Positions 15,146 to 25,572 of a stretch of DNA of 42,120 nucleotides are shown one piece after another. Made by a program: the position numbers and the translations under genes. Each line of letters opens with the position of its first letter. Position 1 is the stretch's first letter. Origin of the DNA: Maribacter sp. (GTDB lineage Bacteria; Bacteroidota; Bacteroidia; Flavobacteriales; Flavobacteriaceae). Below the pieces are notes generated by a model. That model saw only the letters and a list, made by a program, of their open reading frames with translations, did not search any database and was not told the origin of the DNA. The DNA is taken from NCBI GenBank assembly GCA_024228355.1, contig JAAETN010000380.1:1-42120 (forward strand). The letters are read 5' to 3'.

Positions 15146-17053
15146 ATGAGTAACTACCACATTAAGCATTTAGAAGAATACTTTCAGGTTTATAGAAAGG
15201 CAATACGAAATCCTGAGGGTTTTTGGGAAGAAATCGCAGAGGAACATTTTCTTTGGCGCAAAAAATGGGACAAGGTATTGGAATGGGATTTTACCAAACC
15301 CGAGGTAAAATGGTTTCAAGGTGCTAAATTGAACATTACCGAGAATTGTATTGACAGGCATTTGACAATCCGTAGAGATAAGACTGCAATTATTTTTGAA
15401 CCAAATGACCCAAATGAAGAGGCCCAGCATATTTCTTATGGGCAATTGCATGAAAAGGTCTGCAAAATGTCTAATGTTCTTAAGGAAAGTGGCATCAAAA
15501 AAGGAGATAGGGTCTGCATTTATCTTCCTATGATTCCGGAATTAGCCATATCGGTACTGGCATGTGCCCGAATCGGTGCAATTCATTCGGTCGTTTTCGC
15601 CGGTTTTTCTTCAAGTGCCCTTGCGACAAGAATAAATGATTCCGATTGTAAATTGGTTCTTACCTCGGATGGTTCATATCGCGGTAATAAAACCATTGAT
15701 TTAAAAGGTATTGTTGACACAGCTTTGGATTATTGTCCCGGTGTTGATACTGTACTGGTTGCTAAACGTATTAATAGCAGCATCAATATGAAAAAAGGTC
15801 GTGATAAGTGGTTGGCTCCACTTATGAAGGATGCCAGCCCTGACTGCCCCGCTGAAATCATGGATGCGGAAGATATGCTTTTCATTCTGTATACTTCGGG
15901 CTCAACGGGTAAACCAAAAGGCATGGTTCACACCTGTGGTGGGTATATGGTTTTTACCGCTTATACTTTTAAGAATATTTTCCAATATAAAAAGGATGAT
16001 GTGTATTGGTGTACTGCTGATATCGGCTGGATAACCGGACACTCCTATATTGTTTATGGCCCACTGGCAAATGGTGCGACCACTGTGATGTTCGAAGGGG
16101 TTCCTTCCTATCCCGATTTTGGTCGATTCTGGGATATCGTCCAAAAACATAAGGTGAACCAATTCTATACTGCTCCTACCGCTATTAGAGCTTTGGCTAA
16201 AGAGAAGTTGGAATTCGTTGAAAAATACGATTTATCATCCTTAAAGGTCTTGGGTACCGTGGGTGAACCCATTAATGAAGATGCTTGGCATTGGTATAAT
16301 TATAATGTGGGTAAAAATCGCAGTCCAGTTGTCGACACTTGGTGGCAAACAGAGACCGGTGGAATAATGATCTCGCCAATACCCTATGTTACACCTACAA
16401 TACCGACGTTTGCGACCCTACCATTCATTGGAGTACAGCCAGCATTGATGGATGAAAATGGACAGGAATTAAAGGGTAATCAGGTAGAGGGGCGACTCTG
16501 TATTAAGTTCCCATGGCCAGCGGTTGCCAGAACCATTTGGGGCAACCATGAACGCTATAGAGACACTTATTTTTCAGCGTATAAGAACATGTACTTTACA
16601 GGCGATGGTGCCAGTAGGGACGCTGTTGGGTATTACAGAATTACCGGTAGGGTTGATGATGTGATCATTGTTTCAGGTCATAATTTAGGTACGGCACCAA
16701 TCGAAGATTCGATTAACGAACACCCAGCTGTTGCCGAATCAGCGATAGTTGGTTTCCCGCATGATATAAAAGGAAATGCCCTGTATGGATATGTCATCCT
16801 TAAAGAAGCTGGAGAAGTGCGTGAAAAAGTCGATCTCCGTAAGGAAATCAATCAACAAATCACTGAACATATTGGGCCAATTGCCAAGTTGGATAAAATT
16901 CAATTCGTTCCTGGACTGCCTAAAACGAGAAGCGGAAAGATCATGCGACGAATTTTAAGGAAAATAGCAGGCAATGACGCTTCCGACCTTGGGGATATCA
17001 GTACCTTATTGAATCCTGAAGTTGTTGAGGAAATCAAGAAGAATGCCCTATAA
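15146..17053 (+). CDS. acs: Acetyl-CoA synthetase (AMP-forming)
   Basis: Acs activates acetate (and less well propionate) with ATP and CoA through an acyl-adenylate. The 635-residue length is typical. The N-terminus (MSNYHIKHLEEYFQVYRKA) carries the ACAS_N region. The phosphate-binding loop is YTSGSTGKPKGMVHT near residues 248-262, the WWQTETGG motif is in the middle, and YFTGDGA marks the adenylation core. The C-terminal PKTRSGKIMRR contains the catalytic Lys near residue 600, the usual target of regulatory acetylation. It is the last gene of the carboxylate locus and lies just after a dead paralogue of the PrpE type, so it may carry out both activations. A terminator follows at 17086-17119. 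Confidence 0.95.
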   Translation: MSNYHIKHLEEYFQVYRKAIRNPEGFWEEIAEEHFLWRKKWDKVLEWDFTKPEVKWFQGAKLNITENCIDRHLTIRRDKTAIIFEPNDPNEEAQHISYGQLHEKVCKMSNVLKESGIKKGDRVCIYLPMIPELAISVLACARIGAIHSVVFAGFSSSALATRINDSDCKLVLTSDGSYRGNKTIDLKGIVDTALDYCPGVDTVLVAKRINSSINMKKGRDKWLAPLMKDASPDCPAEIMDAEDMLFILYTSGSTGKPKGMVHTCGGYMVFTAYTFKNIFQYKKDDVYWCTADIGWITGHSYIVYGPLANGATTVMFEGVPSYPDFGRFWDIVQKHKVNQFYTAPTAIRALAKEKLEFVEKYDLSSLKVLGTVGEPINEDAWHWYNYNVGKNRSPVVDTWWQTETGGIMISPIPYVTPTIPTFATLPFIGVQPALMDENGQELKGNQVEGRLCIKFPWPAVARTIWGNHERYRDTYFSAYKNMYFTGDGASRDAVGYYRITGRVDDVIIVSGHNLGTAPIEDSINEHPAVAESAIVGFPHDIKGNALYGYVILKEAGEVREKVDLRKEINQQITEHIGPIAKLDKIQFVPGLPKTRSGKIMRRILRKIAGNDASDLGDISTLLNPEVVEEIKKNAL

Positions 17054-17085
17054 TTCAAATTAGTTCTAATAGTTTAAAACCTATG

Positions 17086-17119
17086 AAACCGTTTCTTAGT
17101 TAAATCTGAGAAACGGTTT
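17086..17119 (+). terminator. Intrinsic terminator after acs
   Basis: An 11-bp perfect stem (AAACCGTTTCT at 17086-17096 and AGAAACGGTTT at 17109-17119) with a 12-nt loop lies between the convergent ends of acs (17053) and the MFS gene (17137). It is followed by TCGTTTATA, a modest T-tract. It may work in both directions. Confidence 0.7.
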
Positions 17120-17136
17120 TCGTTTATACCATTACT

Positions 17137-18354
17137 CTAGGCAATAAGTTTTGATTGTTTTGAATCCTGTCTGTGCATAATTATAAAAACTCCAAGCGAA
17201 AGCAGTCCGCAAATAGCCAAACCAATGAACATGGGTAGAACTGTATCCTGAACAAAACTTCCTACATATGCTGCAATAGGAATTGACAGTAATGTTGAAA
17301 TAAAGCCGGTTATGGCTGCACCAATTCCCGCTATATGCCCAATAGGCTCCATGGCAATAGACCGAAGGTTACCCCAAACAAATCCCAAACAAAAGAATTG
17401 TACCGATAAAAACCCAATCAATACAATCAAACTTGGATTACTGGAATTCCAAAAAAGAACCAGATATAAAATTGCGAAACCGCTAAAAAAAGCAAGTGCC
17501 CTAAATGCCAGCTTTCGCATACCAAACTTTAATACCAATGTACCATTCAGGAAAGTGGCCAAACCAATTGATATAGCAAGACCTGCAAATATATACGGGA
17601 ATTCATCAACCAATCCATATTGATCTTCAAAAACATGTTGCGAGGCACTTAGATATACCAAAAACGAACCAGTAATAAGTCCTGAAACAACCGTAAATGC
17701 CAAAGTTTCCTTATACTTAACAAGCTCTTTCAACCCATCGATGAATACATGGCTTGAAAACGGAATCTTATATTCAGGATGCAAAGTTTCGGGCTGTCTT
17801 AGCCAAAACCAAATTCCAATAACCAACGCGAATAACAATTGGAGGTAGAAAATCGCTTCCCAACCAAAAACATCCATAATGGCCTTGCCAATGGCAGGGG
17901 CCACAACCGGAATCAAAATAAAAAATGCTGTGACAAAAGACATCACTTTTGCCATATAATCACCTTTATAGGTGTCTCGAATTATAGAGATAGAAATAGT
18001 CCTAGGGGCAGATAATCCAATCCCTTGAAGAATTCTGCCTATTATCATCAATTCCAATGAAGGGGCCAGGACACAAATTATACTTGCCAATGTAAAAACG
18101 ACAAAACCTGCATATACAACTGGTTTTCTGCCATAGCAATCAGACAAAGGGCCAAAAAATAATTGTCCGACACCCAACCCCAAGAATATCATTGTAATCA
18201 ATAATTGATTGTCGGTAGCATCTAAACTATTAATAGAAATACCAATTTTTGCAATAGCTGGCAACAGAGCATCAATCGCTAGGGCCACAATTGACATCAA
18301 TGCTGCCATAAGGGCTATAAATTCAAAATTGGGTTTTACGTTTTCTTTTTGCAT
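17137..18354 (-). CDS. MFS transporter, Bcr/CflA drug-resistance type
   Basis: The 405-residue protein has 12 predicted membrane helices. Between helices 2 and 3 is GPLSDCYGRKPVVYAG, the signature loop of the major facilitator superfamily, and the fourth helix region has RILQGIGLSAPRTISISIIRD, typical of the Bcr/CflA (DHA1) subfamily. It would act in the inner membrane as a proton-driven exporter of small molecules such as sulfonamides, bicyclomycin or cell metabolites. It stands alone between two carboxylate operons and faces acs. The CAAATGTA at 18359-18366 (TACATTTG on the minus strand) fits the flavobacterial -7 motif and would put the transcript start at or near the ATG; the upstream CAAA is 26 bp away, so this is a weak candidate. 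Confidence 0.9.
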   Translation of the reverse strand: MQKENVKPNFEFIALMAALMSIVALAIDALLPAIAKIGISINSLDATDNQLLITMIFLGLGVGQLFFGPLSDCYGRKPVVYAGFVVFTLASIICVLAPSLELMIIGRILQGIGLSAPRTISISIIRDTYKGDYMAKVMSFVTAFFILIPVVAPAIGKAIMDVFGWEAIFYLQLLFALVIGIWFWLRQPETLHPEYKIPFSSHVFIDGLKELVKYKETLAFTVVSGLITGSFLVYLSASQHVFEDQYGLVDEFPYIFAGLAISIGLATFLNGTLVLKFGMRKLAFRALAFFSGFAILYLVLFWNSSNPSLIVLIGFLSVQFFCLGFVWGNLRSIAMEPIGHIAGIGAAITGFISTLLSIPIAAYVGSFVQDTVLPMFIGLAICGLLSLGVFIIMHRQDSKQSKLIA

Positions 18355-18411
18355 TCGGCAAATGTAGCTATATCACTTTACTTCATTAGTACCAAAAAGT
18401 CTAAATTATTC

Positions 18412-18449
18412 AAAAAAAAGACCCCATGTTGCAAAGCATACATGAGGCC
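18412..18449 (-). terminator. Intrinsic terminator of the carboxylase operon
   Basis: On the minus strand a 10-bp stem with two G-U pairs (arms at 18440-18449 and 18420-18429, loop 10 nt) is followed by eight T residues (the A-run at 18412-18419 on the plus strand). It lies 24 bases past the stop of the carboxyltransferase gene and upstream of the MFS gene, so it isolates the two. Confidence 0.85.
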
Positions 18450-18472
18450 CTATCGAGTTAGCTATTTTTGGT

Positions 18473-20014
18473 TTACAGTGGAATATTACCATGTTTGCGA
18501 TCCGGTCGATTTACTTCCTTTCCTTCAAGCATGCTGAATGTTTTGATCAATTTGCGCCTGGTGTTTTCAGGTCGTATTACCTCATCAATGAATCCCCGGC
18601 GCGCGGCTCTGTAAGGGTGGGCGAATTTCTCTGCATATTCGGCTTCTTTTTCAGCTAACTTTGCAGTAGGATCATCAGCCTCCATGATCTCCCTTCTAAA
18701 GATAATCTCACTTGCACCTTTGGCTCCCATTACAGCAATTTCAGCGGATGGCCATGCATAATTGAAATCTGCACCAATATGTTTGGAGTTCATTACATCA
18801 TACGCACCGCCATAAGCCTTTCTTGTAATTAAGGTTACTCTGGGTACCGTTGCTTCACTTAACGCATACAACAATTTTGAGCCATGAACAATAATACCGT
18901 TCCATTCTTGATCCGTACCGGGTAAGAATCCCGGAACATCTACCAATACTAATAAAGGAATATTAAACGCATCACAGAAACGAGTGAAACGAGCAGCCTT
19001 TATTGAACTATTTACATCAAGTACACCAGCAAGGAACATAGGCTGGTTGGCGATTATACCAACACTTCTGCCGCCTAATCTTGAAAAGCCAACTATAATG
19101 TTCTCTGCATAATCCTTATGTATCTCAAAAAACGAATCCTCATCTATAATTCCCTTTATGACATCGTGCATATCATAAGGTTTATTAGAACTATCAGGGA
19201 CAATATCCTTTAGAACATCCCTAATTTCATCCTTTAATTCAAAAGGCAGGGTTTTAGCAACTTCCTTATTGTTTTGAGGCAGGTAACTCAGCAATTTTTT
19301 CAGATCCTCCATACACTCAATATCATTTGCCGATGTGCAATGGGCTACCCCTGATTTAGTGGCATGCGTATTGGCCCCACCCAATTCTTCTGAAGTAACT
19401 TCTTCATTGGTTACGGTTTTCACAACATTAGGGCCTGTTACGAACATATAACTTGATTGTTCCACCATTAAGGTAAAATCGGTCATAGCGGGAGAATATA
19501 CCGCACCCCCGGCACAAGGACCCATAATGGCCGACAATTGTGGAATTACACCTGAAGCCTGAACGTTTCTAAAGAAAATATCGGCATATCCCCCCAAAGA
19601 GCGTACACCTTCTTGAATACGAGCACCACCAGAATCATTTAATCCGATTATTGGGGCACCGACCTTAACAGCCAAATCCATTACTTTGCATATTTTTTCC
19701 GCATGGGTTTCTGATAAGGCACCTCCAAATACTGTGAAATCCTGGGCATATACATAAACCAATCGTCCATCAATGGTACCGTAACCAGTGACTACGCCAT
19801 CTCCGAAGTATTGCTTCTTTTCCATTCCAAAATCAGTGGAACGGTGCGTAACCAATACCCCCATCTCTTCAAAGGAAGCCTCATCCAACAAATATTTGAT
19901 CCGTTCCCTTGCTGTTAGTTTTTGTTTGGCATGCTGTTTATCTATTCGCCTTTTGCCCCCACCAATATGGGCCGAAGCTACTCTATCCTCTAACTTTTTC
20001 AATTTTGAATCCAT
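18473..20014 (-). CDS. pccB: Acyl-CoA carboxylase carboxyltransferase subunit (probable propionyl-CoA carboxylase beta)
   Basis: The 513-residue protein has the crotonase-like double carboxyltransferase fold: [17 protein letters not shown] at the start, the first oxyanion region [16 protein letters not shown], then [16 protein letters not shown], and in the second half [14 protein letters not shown] and [19 protein letters not shown]. It transfers CO2 from biotin to an acyl-CoA. It is the last gene of a three-gene operon with a biotin carrier and a biotin carboxylase, so it forms an ATP-dependent carboxylase. Proximity to methylmalonyl-CoA mutase and epimerase genes favours propionyl-CoA as substrate; methylcrotonyl-CoA or acetyl-CoA cannot be excluded by sequence alone. 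A similar paralogue lies at 31025-32584. Confidence 0.88.
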   Translation of the reverse strand: MDSKLKKLEDRVASAHIGGGKRRIDKQHAKQKLTARERIKYLLDEASFEEMGVLVTHRSTDFGMEKKQYFGDGVVTGYGTIDGRLVYVYAQDFTVFGGALSETHAEKICKVMDLAVKVGAPIIGLNDSGGARIQEGVRSLGGYADIFFRNVQASGVIPQLSAIMGPCAGGAVYSPAMTDFTLMVEQSSYMFVTGPNVVKTVTNEEVTSEELGGANTHATKSGVAHCTSANDIECMEDLKKLLSYLPQNNKEVAKTLPFELKDEIRDVLKDIVPDSSNKPYDMHDVIKGIIDEDSFFEIHKDYAENIIVGFSRLGGRSVGIIANQPMFLAGVLDVNSSIKAARFTRFCDAFNIPLLVLVDVPGFLPGTDQEWNGIIVHGSKLLYALSEATVPRVTLITRKAYGGAYDVMNSKHIGADFNYAWPSAEIAVMGAKGASEIIFRREIMEADDPTAKLAEKEAEYAEKFAHPYRAARRGFIDEVIRPENTRRKLIKTFSMLEGKEVNRPDRKHGNIPL

Positions 20015-20017
20015 AAT

Positions 20018-21460
20018 CTATAAGGTTGGTATTCGTAAGACTTTTTGATCCTCTTTATATTTTTTCAATGCAATAATTGCGGCAATTTTGGCTTCTTCGT
20101 TTGTTTTAGCCTTTAATACTTCAGGCGAATAATAATTCTTTACGAAGTGAGTGTCAAAATTCCCTGTACGGAAAGCCTCATGCTCGAAAACAAATTTACC
20201 AAAAGGCAAAGTGGTCTGAACACCCTCAATATGGTAATCCCCAATGGCTTCTAGCATCATTTGGATCGCTTCATCCCTATTTTTGCCATACGTAATCAAT
20301 TTCGAAAGCATTGGGTCATAGTAGATGGGAACATCCATACCCTCTTCAAAACCATTATCAACCCGAACTCCTTCACCTGTGGGCAGCTCATAAGTTTCCA
20401 ATGTTCCTACACTGGGCAGGAAATCGTTCAATGGATCTTCGGCGTAAACCCGAAGTTCCAGGGCATGACCATTTATTTTCAAGTCTGCCTGCTTTATCTT
20501 CAATTTTTCGCCACGGGCCACACGAATCTGTAATTCCACCAAATCAACCCCAGAAATCAATTCACTCACTGGATGTTCTACTTGTAACCTTGTATTCATT
20601 TCCAAGAAATAGAATTTATGGTCAGCATCCATCAAGAACTCAACTGTTCCTGCACCCAAATAATCACATGCCTTTGCGACTTGTGTAGCTGCAATTCCCA
20701 TTTCTTCGCGGAGTTCAGGAGTTAAAACAGATGATGGTGCTTCTTCAACCACTTTTTGGTGACGTCGTTGTACGCTGCATTCACGTTCAAAAAAGTGTAA
20801 TATGTTTCCATGGCTATCTGCCATGACCTGAATCTCGATATGCCTTGGGGAAGTAACATATTTTTCTATAAAGACCGAACCATCGCCAAATGCGGACGTG
20901 GCCTCACTAATTGCACGGTTCATTTGTGATTCAAGGTCTTTCTCTTTCTCAACAATACGCATACCCTTACCTCCACCACCGGCAGATGCTTTAATTAGGA
21001 TTGGAAAGCCAATTTCTTTCGCTATTACCTTTGCTTTCTTAACATCGGTAATGGCCTCATCAATACCTGGCACCATGGGAATATTGTAACTCTTGACTGC
21101 ATCCTTTGCCGCCAATTTGCTCCCCATAACCCGTATCGCCTTAGATTTTGGACCAATGAATATAATCTTGTTTTTTTCGACCTCTTCAGCAAAATCAGCA
21201 TTTTCACTTAAGAAACCATAACCAGGATGAATACCGTCAACATTTAACCTTTTTGCAACTTCAATTATTTTTGAGCCTAAAAGATAGGATTGGTTCGACG
21301 GAGCCTCACCAATACAAACCGCTTCATCTGCAAATTTTACATGGGGCGCATTTCTATCTACCTTGGAGTATACCGCAACAGTTTTTATTCCCATTTTCTG
21401 GGCAGTTTTCATAACACGTATCGCTATTTCTCCCCTATTGGCTATTAATATTTTCTTCAT
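20018..21460 (-). CDS. accC: Biotin carboxylase subunit of acyl-CoA carboxylase
   Basis: This 480-residue enzyme uses ATP and bicarbonate to carboxylate the biotin of the carrier protein. It shows the N-terminal ILIANRGEIAIRV, the ATP-grasp glycine loop ASAGGGGKGMRIV, the catalytic segment EMNTRLQVEHPVSELI and a C-terminal biotin-carboxylase domain (ELRVYAEDP). The length fits a free-standing subunit without a fused carrier. I start at the ATG at 21460; the upstream TTG at 21475 would add five residues that overlap the preceding gene. It is three bases from the carboxyltransferase gene and seven bases after the carrier gene, so the three are one operon. Confidence 0.93.
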   Translation of the reverse strand: MKKILIANRGEIAIRVMKTAQKMGIKTVAVYSKVDRNAPHVKFADEAVCIGEAPSNQSYLLGSKIIEVAKRLNVDGIHPGYGFLSENADFAEEVEKNKIIFIGPKSKAIRVMGSKLAAKDAVKSYNIPMVPGIDEAITDVKKAKVIAKEIGFPILIKASAGGGGKGMRIVEKEKDLESQMNRAISEATSAFGDGSVFIEKYVTSPRHIEIQVMADSHGNILHFFERECSVQRRHQKVVEEAPSSVLTPELREEMGIAATQVAKACDYLGAGTVEFLMDADHKFYFLEMNTRLQVEHPVSELISGVDLVELQIRVARGEKLKIKQADLKINGHALELRVYAEDPLNDFLPSVGTLETYELPTGEGVRVDNGFEEGMDVPIYYDPMLSKLITYGKNRDEAIQMMLEAIGDYHIEGVQTTLPFGKFVFEHEAFRTGNFDTHFVKNYYSPEVLKAKTNEEAKIAAIIALKKYKEDQKVLRIPTL

Positions 21461-21467
21461 GGGTATA

Positions 21468-21953
21468 TTATTCAAATTCTATCAATAATTGTTTTTTCTC
21501 AACAGCATCACCTTGATTAACCGATATTGATTTAATGATACCGTCTCTTGGTGAGAAGATTACATTTTCCATCTTCATGGCTTCCAATATCAATAATGGA
21601 TCATCTTGATTGACCCCCTGGCCAACCCTAATATTAATTTCTAAAATAAGACCAGGCATAGGGGCGTGGATTGAACCAATATTTTTACTTGATCCCAAAG
21701 ACAATCCCATTTCCTTAATCAACAGATCCAACCCATCTGATATATCAACATCATAGATACTGTTGTTTACCTTCACGGAATATTTCTTTTGATTAAAATT
21801 TGAACCGACGATCTCGGTCAAAAATGGCTTGTTGTCCTGTAGGATGTGATACGTTTTTTCTGAAGTTGGCAACGCATCTATATTCACAATGTCCTCATTG
21901 GTTATTTTAAACGATAAACTATCGTTAACGGTAACCTTAAACTGTTTGTCCAT
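21468..21953 (-). CDS. Biotin carboxyl carrier protein of acyl-CoA carboxylase
   Basis: The 161-residue protein ends in a biotinyl domain with the acceptor Lys127 in EAMKMENV and the preceding API/APMPG turn (IHAPMPGLILE). The N-terminal 85 residues form a separate small domain (YSVKVNNSIYDVDI) similar to that found ahead of the biotin domain in acyl-CoA carboxylases, rather than the long Ala/Pro linker of AccB. It is the first gene of the operon with biotin carboxylase and carboxyltransferase, and supplies the mobile biotin arm between them. Confidence 0.9.
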   Translation of the reverse strand: MDKQFKVTVNDSLSFKITNEDIVNIDALPTSEKTYHILQDNKPFLTEIVGSNFNQKKYSVKVNNSIYDVDISDGLDLLIKEMGLSLGSSKNIGSIHAPMPGLILEINIRVGQGVNQDDPLLILEAMKMENVIFSPRDGIIKSISVNQGDAVEKKQLLIEFE

Positions 21954-22373
21954 ATATGGTGCAATTTTGAATTATTCACTTAGCTCTGCAATGCTGGAAT
22001 TCACTTCACAATTATTAACTCCCACATTAGTTATAGGTAGGTTTCCATATACCCATAAACATTCTTTCTCCCATTATAAAACCTAACAAGGATAAAGATA
22101 AAAAATACCAATAAACATGAAATATATCATGTTTTGATCGACTTGGCAAATGTGAAATTAGCTAGAACTAAAATCGTTATTATTCGATTAAGGCAAGCAT
22201 ATAAAACTTGTCTTGATACCTACTAAAAACGAAACACTATTGTGGTGCTCCAAGCAATATGACTACCTTTGTCAGGACCATTTAATACCATTGGATTGTT
22301 TGGATTTATATCAATTTACTATAGATTAACAAGGAATGGTTTCAATAATTTAAGTGTATTTTGATACTAATTA
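21954..22373. other. Intergenic region between divergent carboxylase operon and meaB
   Basis: This AT-rich region of 420 bp contains no plausible open frame. It holds a good promoter candidate for meaB (22240-22271). No matching CAAAnnTA motif was found for the minus-strand carboxylase operon. The 10-bp palindrome CCATATATGG at 21950-21959 covers the start codon of the carrier gene and is probably fortuitous. Confidence 0.4.
22240..22271 (+). promoter_or_regulatory. Candidate promoter of meaB
   Basis: TTG at 22240-22242 and TACCTTTG at 22264-22271 are 21 bp apart and match the Bacteroidota consensus TTG-N(17-23)-TAnnTTTG exactly. Transcription would start near 22278, leaving a leader of about 96 bases before the meaB ATG at 22374. 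Confidence 0.55.
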
Positions 22374-23396
22374 ATGAAAAACTACAAACCAAAAGACAGA
22401 TTATCTGCAAAAGAATACATTGATGGTATCTTAAACGGGGACCGTGTTATTCTTTCAAGAGGGATTACCATTGTAGAAAGCAAACTGGAAAGTGATAAAA
22501 TACTGGCCAAAGAGATCATCCAGGAGATATTACCTTTTTCCGGTAAATCTATAAGAATTGGAATAACAGGCGTTCCTGGAGTAGGTAAAAGCACCTTTAT
22601 TGAGGCATTTGGAAAGCATTTGATAACCAAAGGACATAAGGTGGGTATTTTGTCAATTGACCCTAGTAGTCAACGCTCAAAAGGTAGCATTCTTGGTGAT
22701 AAAACCCGAATGGAGGAATTGGCCAATTTGGAGGATGCCTACATACGCCCTTCGGCCACTGGTGACACTCTTGGTGGTGTGACCAATAAAACAGGTGAGA
22801 CCATGTTGCTTTGTGAAGCAGCCGGTTACGATGTGATTTTGATAGAAACCGTTGGTGTTGGACAATCTGAAACTGCAGTTCACGGGATGACTGATTTCTT
22901 CTTACTGTTAATGCTGTCAGGAGCTGGTGACGAACTTCAGGGAATTAAAAAAGGAATTATGGAGATGGCTGATATGGTAGTAATAAACAAGGCAGATGGT
23001 GATAATATTAAAAAGAGTGAAATGGCCCGGCGGCAGTATCAAAATGCCTTGCATATTTTTCCCCAATCAGATTCGGGCTGGAGTCCTGTGGTAACCACGG
23101 CATCAGCAATAAAAAATATTGGTATAGATACGGTTTGGAATGAAATCGAAAAATATAAAACCTTGGTTGAAAAAAATGGTTATTTCAATAAAAACCGAAA
23201 CAATCAACAAATAAAGTGGATGTATAATAATATTAATGAAGAATTAAAGCAGTTGTTCTACGGTTCAAAAAATATCGCCAAACACCTTTCAAATTTGGAA
23301 CAAGAAATTGTTACCTCAAAAATATCACCGGTAAAAGCTGCCCAATTAATAATTGAAGAGTTTAAGCAATCATTTAAGAACCCTGCACCAAATTAA
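22374..23396 (+). CDS. meaB: Methylmalonyl-CoA mutase-associated GTPase MeaB
   Basis: MeaB is a G3E-family GTPase that guards methylmalonyl-CoA mutase, gating B12 loading and release of damaged cofactor. The 340-residue product shows a Walker A loop GVPGVGKST (about residues 66-74), then SIDPSSQRSKGSILGDKTRM, RPSATGDTLGGVTNKT, the ETVGVGQSE switch region and the guanine-specificity motif NKADGDN. Length and motifs are those of MeaB. It points toward the mutase genes but on the opposite strand, its 3' end facing mutB with a 43-bp gap. A short inverted repeat (AACCCTG 23379-23385, CAGGGTT 23404-23410) may terminate it. Confidence 0.93.
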   Translation: MKNYKPKDRLSAKEYIDGILNGDRVILSRGITIVESKLESDKILAKEIIQEILPFSGKSIRIGITGVPGVGKSTFIEAFGKHLITKGHKVGILSIDPSSQRSKGSILGDKTRMEELANLEDAYIRPSATGDTLGGVTNKTGETMLLCEAAGYDVILIETVGVGQSETAVHGMTDFFLLLMLSGAGDELQGIKKGIMEMADMVVINKADGDNIKKSEMARRQYQNALHIFPQSDSGWSPVVTTASAIKNIGIDTVWNEIEKYKTLVEKNGYFNKNRNNQQIKWMYNNINEELKQLFYGSKNIAKHLSNLEQEIVTSKISPVKAAQLIIEEFKQSFKNPAPN

Positions 23397-23410
23397 CATG
23401 ATACAGGGTT
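23379..23410. terminator. Weak hairpin between meaB and mutB
   Basis: A 7-bp inverted repeat (AACCCTG/CAGGGTT, 18-nt loop) overlaps the meaB stop codon. It lies between the convergent 3' ends of meaB and mutB. T-runs on both sides are weak, so termination is uncertain. Confidence 0.35.
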
Positions 23411-23439
23411 TAATTCTAGTGAAACAATGCAATTAAGGG

Positions 23440-25572
23440 TTATGCCTGCTCTAAATATTTTTCCATAATCGTTATGGCGGATTTAGAAATGACCGTTCCA
23501 GGGCCAAAAATAGCGGCAACCTTTCTTTCCAACAAATAGTCATAATCCTGTTCTGGAATTACGCCACCTGCAAACACCATAATATCAGGTCTACCAAGTT
23601 TTTCCAATTCCCCGATCAATTGAGGAATCAGTGTCTTGTGACCCGCAGCCAAACTTGATGCACCTACAAAGTGAACATCATTTTCAATAGCCTGTTTTGC
23701 CACTTCTTCCGGTGTTTGGAAAAGAGAGCCCATATCAACATCAAAACCTAGATCGGCAAAACTGGAAGCTACTACTTTTGCTCCCCTATCGTGGCCGTCT
23801 TGACCCATTTTAGCAATCATTACCCGTGGACGACGACCTTCTGTCTCCGCAAATTTATCGGCTAATTTTTGTGCCTTCACAAATGTGCTATCGTTATCTA
23901 CTTCCTTACTGTACACGCCACTTATTAATTTGGTATCTGCTTTGTGACGTCCAAAATGAACTTCCAGAGCATCTGAAATTTCACCCAAAGTAGCAAAATT
24001 TTCGGCAGCTTCTACTGCTAATTCCAATAAATTGCCTTTACCGGTTTCGGCACATTTTGAAAGTGCTGAAATATTGGCGTCTACTACCACTTGATCTCTA
24101 TTGGCTCTTAGTTTTTTCAAACGCTCAATTTGTGAATCGCGTACAACCGTATTGTCAACTTCAAGAATCTCGATATTTGATTTTTCGTCGGTCTTAAATT
24201 TATTTACACCAACCAAAATATCCTGGCCTGAATCCAATCGTGCCTGCTTACGGGCAGAGGCTTCTTCAATTCTCATTTTTGGAACTCCTGTTTCAATGGC
24301 TTTTGCCATTCCACCAAGCTCTTCAACTTCTTCAATCAGCGCCCATGCCTTTTTAGCAATTTCCTGTGTTAAATATTCCACATAATACGAACCGGCCCAA
24401 GGATCAACCGCTCTAGTAATCTGTGTTTCATCTTGAATATAAATCTGTGTATTACGGGCAATCCTAGCAGAGAAGTCCGTTGGTAAGGCAATCGCCTCAT
24501 CCAGTGCATTGGTATGCAAGGATTGCGTTCCGCCCAAGCCGGCAGCCATAGCCTCGATGCAAGTACGTGCAACGTTGTTGAAAGGATCCTGCTCGCTTAG
24601 ACTCCATCCTGAAGTTTGGCTGTGCGTACGTAAAGCCATTGACTTTGGATTCTTAGGATTGAACTTCTTAATGATCTTTGCCCAAAGCATACGTGCAGCA
24701 CGCATTTTGGCAATTTCCATAAAGTGATTCATCCCCACAGCCCAGAAAAAAGACAATCTAGGTGCAAATTCATCAATCTTCAAACCAGACTTTAATCCTG
24801 TTCTAATATATTCCATACCATCGGCAAGGGTATAAGCCAACTCAATATCAGCTGTTGCACCTGCTTCTTGCATATGGTAGCCACTAATTGATATTGAATT
24901 GAATTTTGGCATGTTTTGGGTTGTATACTCAAAAATATCACCGATAATCTTCATTGATGGCAATGGTGGATAGATGTACGTATTACGCACCATAAATTCC
25001 TTTAAAATATCATTCTGGATTGTCCCACTCAAATGATCCAAAGAAACGCCTTGCTTTTTAGCTGCAGCAATATAAAATGCCATTATCGGAAGTACAGCAC
25101 CGTTCATGGTCATGGAAACAGACATTTTATCTAACGGAATCTGGTCAAATAAGATTTCCATATCCAAGATAGAATCTATGGCAACACCAGCCTTACCAAC
25201 ATCACCTGTCACACGTGGATGATCGGAATCGTAACCACGGTGCGTTGCTAAATCAAAAGCAACTGAAAGTCCCTTTTGACCGGCTGCCAAATTTCTACGA
25301 TAGAAGGCGTTTGACTCTTCGGCCGTTGAAAATCCTGCATATTGTCGAATTGTCCAAGGTCGTGTAACATACATTGTGCTGTACGGACCTCTTAAAAAAG
25401 GAGGTACCCCTGCCGCAAAATCCAAATGCTCTGCATCCTTTATATCCTCTTTCGAAAAATGTTTCTTTACTGGTATTCCTTCAGGCGTATTCCAAACATC
25501 TTTTTCTCCTGAAGCCGCAGCGTTTTTTGTTGCTGCTTTATTTAATGTTAAATCTGAAAAATCGGGTCTCAT
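23440..25572 (-). CDS. mutB: Methylmalonyl-CoA mutase large (catalytic) subunit
   Basis: This subunit (also named scpA) interconverts succinyl-CoA and (R)-methylmalonyl-CoA using adenosylcobalamin. The 710-residue length is typical. The TIM-barrel part has [43 protein letters not shown] and [11 protein letters not shown]. The C-terminal cobalamin domain has the lower-ligand motif DGHDRG (His near residue 593, in [16 protein letters not shown]) followed by [14 protein letters not shown]. It overlaps the small-subunit gene by ATGA (25569-25572), so translation is coupled. It is the last gene of the eight-gene run that begins at mce. Confidence 0.95.
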   Translation of the reverse strand: MRPDFSDLTLNKAATKNAAASGEKDVWNTPEGIPVKKHFSKEDIKDAEHLDFAAGVPPFLRGPYSTMYVTRPWTIRQYAGFSTAEESNAFYRRNLAAGQKGLSVAFDLATHRGYDSDHPRVTGDVGKAGVAIDSILDMEILFDQIPLDKMSVSMTMNGAVLPIMAFYIAAAKKQGVSLDHLSGTIQNDILKEFMVRNTYIYPPLPSMKIIGDIFEYTTQNMPKFNSISISGYHMQEAGATADIELAYTLADGMEYIRTGLKSGLKIDEFAPRLSFFWAVGMNHFMEIAKMRAARMLWAKIIKKFNPKNPKSMALRTHSQTSGWSLSEQDPFNNVARTCIEAMAAGLGGTQSLHTNALDEAIALPTDFSARIARNTQIYIQDETQITRAVDPWAGSYYVEYLTQEIAKKAWALIEEVEELGGMAKAIETGVPKMRIEEASARKQARLDSGQDILVGVNKFKTDEKSNIEILEVDNTVVRDSQIERLKKLRANRDQVVVDANISALSKCAETGKGNLLELAVEAAENFATLGEISDALEVHFGRHKADTKLISGVYSKEVDNDSTFVKAQKLADKFAETEGRRPRVMIAKMGQDGHDRGAKVVASSFADLGFDVDMGSLFQTPEEVAKQAIENDVHFVGASSLAAGHKTLIPQLIGELEKLGRPDIMVFAGGVIPEQDYDYLLERKVAAIFGPGTVISKSAITIMEKYLEQA

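Noticed and set aside
20018-21475. TTG start at 21475 for the biotin carboxylase
   Set aside because: The ATG at 21460 places the conserved ILIANRGEIA at the usual distance and avoids overlap with the carrier gene.
21950-21959. CCATATATGG palindrome as an operator
   Set aside because: It covers a start codon, is only 10 bp, AT-rich, and has no partner elsewhere in the window.
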